The notes beneath the pieces are model-generated. The model was given only the letters and a program-made list of their open reading frames with translations. It searched no databases and had not been told where the DNA came from. Below, piece after piece: positions 24,864-33,035 of a stretch of 64,000 bases of DNA. Position 1 is the stretch's first letter, and each line of letters starts with the position of its first letter. Source of the DNA: a virus. The stretch is taken from positions 62,001-126,000 of the IMG/VR virus record IMGVR_UViG_3300044712_000815; one strand, 5' to 3'. The position numbers and the translations under genes are program-made.

Positions 24864-25259
24864 ATGGCAGTAAAAATTACAATTACAAATGCGGGTGGAA
24901 ATATAAGCGATTTTTTAGATATTTATACAAATGAAACGGGATCGTTTCAATTATTACCTGAATTAGCAAATATTCCGAAATCTAGCTTATTGGTAGGATA
25001 TACTTTTACACCACCTGTTGGAACAACAGGTTACCGTGTTATAGATCAATTTTGTTATTCTGTACTTGAACTTTATTGTGCAACGACTACTACAACGACA
25101 ACAACTATTGCACCTGCTACTACAACGACAACAACTATTGCACCTGCTACTACAACGACAACAACTATTGCACCTGCTACTACAACGACAACATCAACTT
25201 ATCCATATTATCCGTTGAATGAAAGTTTTGAACCAATTGGATTAAATAACTTATTATAA
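24864..25259 (+). CDS. Thr-rich mucin-like structural protein 2, 131 aa
   Basis: A sister of the preceding gene. The N-terminal domain is different (VKITITNAGGNISDFLDIYT; likely a small beta sandwich), then three Thr runs separated by IAPA, and the same last ten residues FEPIGLNNLL. The shared end implies docking to the same partner or a shared tail domain. Starts 15 nt after the previous stop; a terminator follows. Confidence 0.7.
   Translation: MAVKITITNAGGNISDFLDIYTNETGSFQLLPELANIPKSSLLVGYTFTPPVGTTGYRVIDQFCYSVLELYCATTTTTTTTIAPATTTTTTIAPATTTTTTIAPATTTTTSTYPYYPLNESFEPIGLNNLL
25080..25197 (+). repeat. 39-nt repeats encoding Thr runs plus IAPA
   Basis: Nearly identical units encode ATTTTTTIAP three times in a row. 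The copies match almost base for base, so they are recent duplications. Confidence 0.85.
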
Positions 25260-25261
25260 CA

Positions 25262-25291
25262 AAAGCCCATTTTTAAGTGGGCTTTATTATT
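25262..25291 (+). terminator. Rho-independent terminator
   Basis: AAAGCCCA / TGGGCTTT form an 8-bp stem around a short AT loop, followed by ATTATTTA. It ends the Thr-rich protein operon. Confidence 0.88.
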
Positions 25292-25377
25292 TATAATATA
25301 TAAATTTTATCAACAAATAAAATAAAAAAGAATATATTATACATAATGTATATTATGTTAAAAAATAATTAAAATTT

Positions 25378-26235
25378 ATGTTAAATCCAAAAATTAGTGT
25401 AATAATGGCATCATTTTTATTACCATATCCAAATTCAGCAACCAATCGAGATAAAAAATTTGTTCGTGCAGTAAATAGTTTTAAAAAACAATCTTATTCA
25501 AATAAAGAATTAATTATTGTTTCTGATGGTTGTCCATTAACAGTTGAATTGTATAATAAATTTTTCATCAATGATTCAAATATTAAATTGATAAAAATAC
25601 CCAAACAAGAATTATATTCTGGTGGTATGAGAAATGCTGCACTTGAAATAGCTGATGGAGATATTATTAGCTATTTAGATACAGATGATGTTCTTGGTGC
25701 AAATCATTTACAGTTAATTGTTGATGAATTTGATTTGGATAAATATGATTTTGTATATTATGATGATTTGTTGGTTCTCGATAGCACATTTAAGAAATTT
25801 TATCATAGAATAGTTGAACCTCGTTGGGCTAGTATCGGAACAAGTTCAATAAGTCATAAAAATATGAAAGATATGAAGAAATTGTGGTCAACTGGCTATG
25901 GTCACGACTGGTTAACTATGTTTAAATTGGTGAGTATGGGTCTGAAATACAAAAAATTGAATAAAATTTCTGAATATTTGGTTTGTCATTATGGAAATGG
26001 TGGGGATTTTTGATTCATTTTTTTAAATAATTTATTAATTTTCGAAACAGGTGAAAATCATTATATATTAGATTGTGATTATGTTTTTAATGATAAGTTA
26101 AAGAATATAAATTTTTTATTGAATAAAATAAATCATAATTTAAAAAATAGTGAAGAAATAATAAATGAACTTAAGATATTAAGACTACGAGAAGAACGAA
26201 AACTAAAACTAAAAAAGATAAAAGAGATATGTTAA
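25378..26235 (+). pseudogene. GT2 glycosyltransferase with in-frame TGA (intact to 26013)
   Basis: A GT2 enzyme: PKISVIMASFLLPYP start, ELIIVSDGCP, SGGMRNAALEIADGDIIS followed by YLDTDD (the DxD metal site), and a C-terminal SHKNMKDMKKLWSTGYGHDW. The frame stops at TGA (26011-26013) after 211 aa. The same frame then stays open for another 73 codons (FIFLNNLLIFETGENHYILD and on) up to a TAA that overlaps the next start by 7 nt, the usual spacing in this genome. The extension therefore looks like the natural C-terminus cut off by a nonsense change, a recoding site or a sequencing error. The catalytic domain is complete, so the short form may still work. Confidence 0.65.
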
Positions 26236-26780
26236 ACACGTTAAAAAAATTAGCTTATATATCATTAAAAGAAACTGAAAACTTAGATGATGTTAATATT
26301 ATTTATGTTGAACATAATGGTGGTGTTTTTACAAAAAAAATGCGATGTGATTTTTTTGAAATTGATAATTTAAATACATTACCTGATGCTGTTGAACAAT
26401 TATTTATTGATAAAATTATATCAATGGTTAAACCAATTTATGTTAATTTAAAAGAAACTAAAGCAGCAATTAATACATATTTTGATGCAATAAAACCAAT
26501 AAACGATAAACATAAAAATACCGACAGATTTATCATTTTTTCCAATGATATAAATAAAGAATTTATAAATGAAACATTTGAATATCCGGTACATATACTT
26601 GCATCAGAATATTTAGATGATAATTTGGTTATATTCGGATACAAAACAAAAGTAGATCAACCTGGAATAGTATTAGTTACTAATAAAGAAGGAATAAAAC
26701 ATAAGAATAAAATACGATTAACTGTAAATGATATTGGTTATCATTCCAATAAAGCGTATTATGTTTTAAAAATAAAATAA
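26229..26780 (+). CDS. Hypothetical protein, 183 aa
   Basis: Not recognised. A mixed alpha/beta protein. It contains VIFGYKTKVDQPGIVLV, which vaguely resembles the capsid protein's FLGRKNSVEQPGLVFV; the likeness is short and may be chance. It lies between a glycosyltransferase and an FkbM gene, with a gap of 3 nt to the latter. Confidence 0.6.
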   Translation: MLNTLKKLAYISLKETENLDDVNIIYVEHNGGVFTKKMRCDFFEIDNLNTLPDAVEQLFIDKIISMVKPIYVNLKETKAAINTYFDAIKPINDKHKNTDRFIIFSNDINKEFINETFEYPVHILASEYLDDNLVIFGYKTKVDQPGIVLVTNKEGIKHKNKIRLTVNDIGYHSNKAYYVLKIK

Positions 26781-26783
26781 TAT

Positions 26784-27554
26784 ATGAAAAAAGAATTTTA
26801 CGTACATAGTACCGATGATTTGGTAAATTTGGAAAATGATGCTGATATTTTAAAAACAAATTGGGTAAAAAGATTTGATGTTAAATACCCCGAATCGGTA
26901 ATATATCATGAAATATATAATAGGGAAGATTACTTTCAAGGTGATTGTATTATAAACCCTGGTGATATTGTAATTGATTGTGGTGGAAATGTAGGAATAT
27001 TTTCAGCATTGGCAATTGATATGGGTGCTTCACGTGTGCTATCATTTGAACCATTTCCAAATAATTTTGAATTAAATAAAAAGAACAATCCAAATGTCGA
27101 AGTTTTTAATTTTGCGGTATCCAACAAAAGTGGTGAAATTATCGAATTATTATATACACATACAGGCAATGGTGGGCATACTATAATGGAATCGGAAATC
27201 ATAAGAACACCAAATCATTTTCAACATAAAAATATTTTTGTAAAAACTATAACATTAGATGATATTATATCAGAAAATTTTATTGATCATGTTGATTTTT
27301 TAAAAATTGATACAGAAGGTGCAGAATTAAAAATTTTAGAAGGTTTGTCTGATAATAATTTAGATAAAATTAAAAGTATATCATTAGAATACCACCATAG
27401 TGTATTTAATTATGATGATAATATTTATAATAAATTTCAAGAAAGATTTATTAAACGTGGATTTAATGTATTTACTTGGATATTGGATAAATATACTAGG
27501 ATGGTTTATATAAATAAAGGTGATGTTTTCACATTAAATAAAAAACACATATAG
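26784..27554 (+). CDS. FkbM-family methyltransferase
   Basis: The SAM-binding motif DIVIDCGGNVGIFSALAID is followed by RVLSFEPFPNNFELNKK, NFAVSNKSGEI and the family's DFLKIDTEGAELKILEGL. It is the second FkbM gene of the window and more typical in length (256 aa) than the first. Likely role: O-methylation of sugar or glycan hydroxyls in the same decoration pathway as the neighbouring glycosyltransferase. Confidence 0.88.
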   Translation: MKKEFYVHSTDDLVNLENDADILKTNWVKRFDVKYPESVIYHEIYNREDYFQGDCIINPGDIVIDCGGNVGIFSALAIDMGASRVLSFEPFPNNFELNKKNNPNVEVFNFAVSNKSGEIIELLYTHTGNGGHTIMESEIIRTPNHFQHKNIFVKTITLDDIISENFIDHVDFLKIDTEGAELKILEGLSDNNLDKIKSISLEYHHSVFNYDDNIYNKFQERFIKRGFNVFTWILDKYTRMVYINKGDVFTLNKKHI

Positions 27555-27614
27555 ATTAGAAAACTTTTTATTTTTTTTTTCTTATAAAAATTATATTAAC
27601 GGAAAAAATATAAT

Positions 27615-27851
27615 ATGAAAACTATTGAAATTTACGAAAAAACCGAAACATCCAAATTACAAGAAATGTTAAAAACCTATGAACAATGTTTGGAAGAATC
27701 AGAATTAAAATTAGCTAGTATAAAATGTGGTATGAGTCTTTTTTTGTCTAATGAACGTGAAGAATTAAATAAAAAAATAATAGATTATGAAATAGATGTT
27801 AGTCTAATTCGAATGGAATTGAATAAAAGACTGTGGAAAGAAAAAGAATGA
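27615..27851 (+). CDS. Small coiled-coil protein, 78 aa
   Basis: Two amphipathic helices (SKLQEMLKTYEQCLEESELK; NKKIIDYEIDVSLIRMELNK). It opens with MKTIEIYEKTE, similar to the short tags elsewhere but less exact. Its stop codon lies inside the terminator hairpin. Function unknown. Confidence 0.6.
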   Translation: MKTIEIYEKTETSKLQEMLKTYEQCLEESELKLASIKCGMSLFLSNEREELNKKIIDYEIDVSLIRMELNKRLWKEKE

Positions 27852-27872
27852 TAAATTATCATTCTTTTTTTA
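27841..27872 (+). terminator. Rho-independent terminator overlapping a stop codon
   Basis: AAAAAGAATGATA / TATCATTCTTTTT form the stem, with a T run after it. The TGA of the small coiled-coil gene is in the 5' arm. Confidence 0.88.
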
Positions 27873-27907
27873 TTTTATGGTGTTGTATTTTTTATATATA
27901 CGATATT

Positions 27908-29194
27908 ATGATATTTGATAATATTTGGTTTATAAACAAAGCAACGGAAATACACGGGAATAAATACGATTATTCCTTAGTTAATTATGTTAATTTACGA
28001 ACTAAAGTTAAAATAATTTGTCCTATTCATGGTGAATTTGAACAGACACCAGATAAACATTTTCGTAAACGGGGATGTCAAAAATGTGGTGGATCAAAAA
28101 AATTAACAACAGATGAATTTATAATAAAAGCTAAAAATATACATAATGATAAGTATGATTATTCTTTAGTTAATTATAATGATTCACACAATAAAGTTAA
28201 AATAATTTGTCCTATTCATGGTGAATTTGAACAATTATCATATGTTCATCTAAACGGAAATGGTTGTCCAAAATGTGGTTATGATAGAAATAATTTTGTT
28301 GAAAATGCTAAAAAAATATATGGAAATAAATTTGATTATTCCTTAGTTGATTATAAAAACACATACACGAAAGTAAAAATTATTTGTCCAATTCACGGTG
28401 AACTTGAACAATTCCCCCAATCACATTTAGATTATGGTTGTGTTTTGTGTAATAGAAAAAATGAATTTATACAAAATGCTAAATTAATACACAACGACAA
28501 ATATGATTATTCTTTAGTTGAATATTTTGATGAATATACTAACGTTAAAATAATTTGTCCAACCCATGGGGGATTTGATCAATTACCGAAATATCATATT
28601 CGAGGTAATGGTTGTAAAAAATGTTCAGATGATGTTAAACGATTAGATACTAATGAATTTATTATGAGAGCTAAAAAAATTCATGGTGATAAATATGATT
28701 ATTCGTTAGTATATTATGTTGGTGCATTTGATAAGGTTAAGATTATTTGTCCTATACATGGTGAATTTGAACAAAGAGCGTGTGAACATATAAACAATGA
28801 TCGTGGATGTCCATTTTGTAAAGAAAGTTTAGGTGAACGAGAAATTGCTAAATTTTTAACCGATTCTAATATTTTATATGTTCGACAAAAAAAGTTTAAA
28901 GATTGTATAAATATATTAGTATTACCATTTGATTTTTATTTACCTAAATATAATATATGTGTTGAATTTGATGGAATACAACATTATATCCCAATAAAGT
29001 ATTTTGGTGGGATTAAAAAATTGATATATACACAAAATAATGATAAAATTAAAACTGATTTTTGTATAAAAAATAATATTCAATTAATTAGAATTAAATA
29101 TGATGATGATATTTTACAAAAACTTGAAAATGAATTATCTAATATTAAAAATAAAAATATAATATATGGCAACACCACTTTTTCGGTCGTTTAA
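27908..29194 (+). CDS. EDxHD-type homing endonuclease with five Zn-repeat units
   Basis: A free-standing mobile endonuclease. Five repeats of about 50-60 residues each carry the pattern H-G/N-D-K-Y-D-Y-S-L-V, then VKIICPIHGEFEQ and usually CxxC (DUF723-like repeats, probably zinc-bound and DNA-reading). The nuclease domain at the end has E in SLGEREIAKFL, D342 in FDFYLP, and E353-F-D-G-I-Q-H359, the VSR-like EDxHD arrangement known from phage I-Bth0305I-type enzymes. I chose the ATG at this position because the repeat begins directly after it; the in-frame ATG 75 nt upstream lies within the terminator region. Its 3' end overlaps the next structural gene by 29 nt. Confidence 0.8.
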   Translation: MIFDNIWFINKATEIHGNKYDYSLVNYVNLRTKVKIICPIHGEFEQTPDKHFRKRGCQKCGGSKKLTTDEFIIKAKNIHNDKYDYSLVNYNDSHNKVKIICPIHGEFEQLSYVHLNGNGCPKCGYDRNNFVENAKKIYGNKFDYSLVDYKNTYTKVKIICPIHGELEQFPQSHLDYGCVLCNRKNEFIQNAKLIHNDKYDYSLVEYFDEYTNVKIICPTHGGFDQLPKYHIRGNGCKKCSDDVKRLDTNEFIMRAKKIHGDKYDYSLVYYVGAFDKVKIICPIHGEFEQRACEHINNDRGCPFCKESLGEREIAKFLTDSNILYVRQKKFKDCINILVLPFDFYLPKYNICVEFDGIQHYIPIKYFGGIKKLIYTQNNDKIKTDFCIKNNIQLIRIKYDDDILQKLENELSNIKNKNIIYGNTTFSVV

Positions 29195-31865
29195 AAATAG
29201 GGGGACCTCATTTTTTGCGTTTCCGAGTGCAGCTAGTGATTTAAATTTATCAAACTATAATGATATGTATAGTTTGAATTTCACTAAATTTGCATTATTA
29301 AATATTCCAAGACAAGTTGATGGATCACCAAATCCAATAGATGGGATTATGGATTTTTTACCAAAAAGTAATGAAGATGGTGTAGCACCATTTTATACTG
29401 ATGATCCAAATTATACAACACCAGTAAAATTGTCGGATCAATTAGTAGAATCATTAAGAAATTATGTTGCTAATTATGATACTTCTATACATGAAAGTAG
29501 ATTAACATCTAATTCAGATTTTTATAATATAAGTGAAAGATATACACCAACTGAACCAATTTTTTGGAAATGGTGTAGAAAATTAAACTTAATTGATTTT
29601 GAACCTGCTGTTCATAGGGTTGATTGGGAAAAAAATATGTCAGATTTTGATAATCCAAATGCATCAACTATAACAAATGTCGATTATTTTAGGAAATATT
29701 TATGGAAAGAAAGAGAAGTAATAGATTATCAAACAACATGGTTCGAAGAAAGTAATGATTATACGTATAATAGTGAAAGAACCCCATTATTTATAATAAA
29801 TGAAATTGCTAAATTTAAAAAAGGTGATGAAGTTATATTAAAAAGTAATACCGCTAATGATCAATCAAAATTGTCTAATGGTACAGAAATTGTAACATTT
29901 GGCGATATTTATACTATTGGAAAGATTGAATTTACAGGTAATACTACAAAAATTTGGTTAGATGTTAAATTTAATAGTGGTGGTGAAAATGATTTAAGCA
30001 CAACATATGTTTATTTAAATTATAATAGATTAATTCAATATGTTGGTGAAATTAATCAAATAACAAATATACAAACAGCAACTAGGGTTGGTCAAGAAGT
30101 AACAGCATATATACCACATCAAGGTGGTAGAACACCAACAGTTCTTTTTGGAATTAGAGACAACAATAATTATAAACCAAACTTAGAAATTCCTATTCTT
30201 GCTGATGAAATACAAACAGAAATTGTTGGTGCAGAAAGTTTAAATTCCCCAATAAGAACAAATCCACAAGATTATCCAGGATCATTTTATGGACAATTTG
30301 ATACTGCAAATAATACATATTTATGTTCAAATGGTGACCGTATGAGATATCAGGGTGATTATTATGGTGTAACATTAACAGATAATACGGGATTAAATGC
30401 TGAAGATTATATTGAAAAATTAACAGATTTTAATTCTGATAATATAGATGGTGTTTTTCTCGATGTGGATAAGAATCATTATTATAAAATGAAAATTCCT
30501 AATTTAAAATGTGATAATTTTGATGAATTTAGTTCAATTTCAATTAATGGAAAAGCACCAGATGATTTTGATTTTAATGCAATTTTGTGGTATTATGAAT
30601 TAGTTGAAAGAGATCAAAATAATAATTATCATTCGTATGTAAATCTATATGGTATCGAATTTTTAAATAATCCAGAAAATGATGATGACAATTATGGTAC
30701 ATTAATTACACCTTATCATAAATTAGTTACTAATGGTGAACATGACGGATTATCATATATGTTTAATTTAAATCTACATTATAATATTGATAATGATGTT
30801 CAACCAATGACATATGATCCTAGTACAATTTATAATATGTTTGGATTCGAAATGTATAATGAAATGATGAGAAGATTTTATCAGGTAAATGAAAATTTTG
30901 TTAATATCATATCGGAATTTGTTCGAATAAATATGGAAGTTCAGGAAATGAAAAGTTTAATTTATTCACAAACTAGTATGGATGATTTGAAATCTAGAAT
31001 GAAAAATATGGAAGAACTTTTAAAATTATATGCTACCAATCAATTTGTTGATTCTGATACCGCAAAAATTTCGGTTGATTATTCTGGTATTTATCCAAAA
31101 TTAAAAATGAATGTTGTGTCTGTTGAATATGATGAAATCAAAAATATAAGTTTAACTGATACATATAATTATAATTTTGCAAACACAGGATCATCATATC
31201 CAATTGCGATGTCATTTACAAGTAATATGTTACTGAACCTAATAAATGATAATTCTTTTAATCCAAGTGGCAATACTATTGTTATGTTGGATAGAGATCT
31301 TAAAAATAAGCAAAAATTAGATATAATAATTAAACCGGAATATGCACAATATGCACAAAGATTATATCTTAATATGATGTTTAAACAAAATAGTATATTA
31401 ACTGAAATAAATATTTTTGATGTAATATTACCAAAAGATTTAATATCATATAATATTGTAACACCTGAATTATCCACGTTTAATGATAGTTTCTATTTAA
31501 ATGAAAACATTTATGTTAATTGTACTGATGTTAGAACAGGATACACTTCATGTTCTACTGGTTATACTGAAATAATTTTAACTGAAGATTTATTCAGAAC
31601 GGGAAATACAATTTATGTACAAAATTTATATTTTAAAGCAACAGATGGAAGTATAATAGATTATAGTGGTGCGTATAATGTGGTAAGTAAAATTGGTATT
31701 ACATTAGCGATTAATTTACCAATTAGTGAAATTTGCGGTTATCAATTGGTTGGACAACCAAGGGTCAGTTTTTATCGAGGATTACAAATATCATTAATGA
31801 GAATAAGTGATGATGATTCGACAACATTTGCGCAACGTTATAATGTAACATATAAAATAATTTAA
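29166..31865 (+). CDS. Large virion structural protein, probably baseplate wedge
   Basis: An 899-aa protein, Asn/Asp/Tyr/Thr-rich and beta-rich in the manner of tail structural proteins. It opens with TPLFRSFKNRGTSFFAFPSA. The centre has a helical segment near residues 570-630 (NIISEFVRINMEVQEMKSLI), and the C-terminal third looks like a beta-sandwich domain. Upstream of gp6- and gp25-like genes, a baseplate-wedge role (gp7-like position) is the best reading, but I see no decisive motif. Start within the end of the homing endonuclease gene. Confidence 0.7.
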   Translation: MATPLFRSFKNRGTSFFAFPSAASDLNLSNYNDMYSLNFTKFALLNIPRQVDGSPNPIDGIMDFLPKSNEDGVAPFYTDDPNYTTPVKLSDQLVESLRNYVANYDTSIHESRLTSNSDFYNISERYTPTEPIFWKWCRKLNLIDFEPAVHRVDWEKNMSDFDNPNASTITNVDYFRKYLWKEREVIDYQTTWFEESNDYTYNSERTPLFIINEIAKFKKGDEVILKSNTANDQSKLSNGTEIVTFGDIYTIGKIEFTGNTTKIWLDVKFNSGGENDLSTTYVYLNYNRLIQYVGEINQITNIQTATRVGQEVTAYIPHQGGRTPTVLFGIRDNNNYKPNLEIPILADEIQTEIVGAESLNSPIRTNPQDYPGSFYGQFDTANNTYLCSNGDRMRYQGDYYGVTLTDNTGLNAEDYIEKLTDFNSDNIDGVFLDVDKNHYYKMKIPNLKCDNFDEFSSISINGKAPDDFDFNAILWYYELVERDQNNNYHSYVNLYGIEFLNNPENDDDNYGTLITPYHKLVTNGEHDGLSYMFNLNLHYNIDNDVQPMTYDPSTIYNMFGFEMYNEMMRRFYQVNENFVNIISEFVRINMEVQEMKSLIYSQTSMDDLKSRMKNMEELLKLYATNQFVDSDTAKISVDYSGIYPKLKMNVVSVEYDEIKNISLTDTYNYNFANTGSSYPIAMSFTSNMLLNLINDNSFNPSGNTIVMLDRDLKNKQKLDIIIKPEYAQYAQRLYLNMMFKQNSILTEINIFDVILPKDLISYNIVTPELSTFNDSFYLNENIYVNCTDVRTGYTSCSTGYTEIILTEDLFRTGNTIYVQNLYFKATDGSIIDYSGAYNVVSKIGITLAINLPISEICGYQLVGQPRVSFYRGLQISLMRISDDDSTTFAQRYNVTYKII

Positions 31866-31869
31866 ATTG

Positions 31870-32520
31870 ATGGATATATTAGTTGGTGATTTAGTAAATA
31901 AAATTAAAACTGTTTTTGATTCAACAAAGGTTCTTTCAGTTGAAAGTACTAATGAAAAAATAAATTCAGATGAATTAAGATTGGTAATATCTATGAATAA
32001 AATATTATATGATGATGTAAATATTATTTATACTAAAATACTATTTGTGATAGATAACAATAAAACAAAACTAACAAAAAATTATTTTTCATATTTATAT
32101 GACATTAATTGTGAATATATTAGAATAGATTTTAATGATTTGGATGATTTTTCAACAAAAATAACTAATATATTTAAAGAAAATAAATTTGGTGAAGATA
32201 TTAAAATTTTATCAAAGTTAATTAAATCACCATCAACATTAATTAATACTTGGTTTAAAGAAAATAAAATTACCGATTTGTCTGTAACTAATTTTGAAGT
32301 GGAAAAAATTCCAATTATGCCTTGTGATTTAATGGAATTTAAATTTATTATTGATTTAAATAATAATCAAAATGGAAAATTGAATATATCAAAAAAAGGA
32401 AAAAATAAATATGTATTTAAATTTGAATTTTTAGATAATATATATGAAGATGAAGAAAGTAATTTGAATCATTTAGTTGAAACGATAGGAAACAATTTAA
32501 AAAATAAACTTAAAATGTAA
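31870..32520 (+). CDS. Hypothetical protein in the baseplate operon, 216 aa
   Basis: Not recognised. A Lys/Asn-rich alpha/beta protein in two parts: an N-terminal half with LVISMNKILYDDVNIIYTKI and a C-terminal half with MEFKFIIDLNNNQNGKLNIS. It follows the large structural gene by 4 nt and precedes the ART-like gene by 1 nt. An ATG is preferred over the TTG before it. Confidence 0.6.
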   Translation: MDILVGDLVNKIKTVFDSTKVLSVESTNEKINSDELRLVISMNKILYDDVNIIYTKILFVIDNNKTKLTKNYFSYLYDINCEYIRIDFNDLDDFSTKITNIFKENKFGEDIKILSKLIKSPSTLINTWFKENKITDLSVTNFEVEKIPIMPCDLMEFKFIIDLNNNQNGKLNISKKGKNKYVFKFEFLDNIYEDEESNLNHLVETIGNNLKNKLKM

Positions 32521-32521
32521 A

Positions 32522-33016
32522 ATGATTAAGCTTTTTGATAATTTTATACAAACTCAATTATTTTTTCATTCTAGTGAAACTAAGTTTGATAAATTTAATT
32601 TTTCATATGTTAATGGTGTTGGATTAAAATATGGATATGGTATTTATTTTTCAAAAGATCGTAATCATGCAAAAATTTATCATTCTAATTTTTTATATAC
32701 ATGCAAATTAAATACTAATAATTTTGTTGATTGGTCGGATTATATTTCTGATAATACATTAAAAAAAATAAAGCCGATTTTAAAAAAATTAGACATTAAA
32801 TTAAATAAATATGATAAGTGTTTTTCAACAATATATTTAAAAATAAAAAATAGAATATTGGACTTAAGATATCCTAATGATATTTATGATAATAATGCAG
32901 CTAAAGATACAACACAATTATTATTGAATGTTGGTATTAATGGAACATATTTCGAAAATGAATATTGTGTATTTGATCCAAATGATATTTTAATATTAAA
33001 AATTGAAAAAATTTAA
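32522..33016 (+). CDS. Putative ADP-ribosyltransferase (H-Y-E type) with N-terminal tag
   Basis: Likely transfers ADP-ribose from NAD to a host target. Residues 14-27 (FFHSSETKFDKFNF) give His16, residues 32-43 (GVGLKYGYGIYFS) give Tyr42, and the C-terminal TYFENEYCVFDPNDILI gives Glu147. This H-Y-E order and the G-x-G-I-Y-F-S and E-Y-x-V-F-D-P motifs match ART domains found in polyvalent phage proteins. The first residues MIKLFDNFIQTQ resemble the tag seen on many small proteins in this window, so it could be packed in the head and injected, like T4 Alt. It lies inside the baseplate operon. The ART call is by motif only. Confidence 0.65.
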   Translation: MIKLFDNFIQTQLFFHSSETKFDKFNFSYVNGVGLKYGYGIYFSKDRNHAKIYHSNFLYTCKLNTNNFVDWSDYISDNTLKKIKPILKKLDIKLNKYDKCFSTIYLKIKNRILDLRYPNDIYDNNAAKDTTQLLLNVGINGTYFENEYCVFDPNDILILKIEKI

Positions 33017-33035
33017 AAAATAAATTTAAAATGTA

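Noticed and set aside
24632-25197. ACN repeats as a non-coding microsatellite
   Set aside because: The frame is kept across both genes, codons vary, and the runs are bounded by ordinary protein sequence and shared C-termini.
26229-26780. A capsid-related protein, from the resemblance of one 16-residue stretch to the capsid protein
   Set aside because: The match is a single short segment with no further agreement; too weak to name.
27833-27907. An earlier start for the homing endonuclease
   Set aside because: The added 25 residues run through a terminator hairpin and show no resemblance to the repeat that starts at the chosen ATG.
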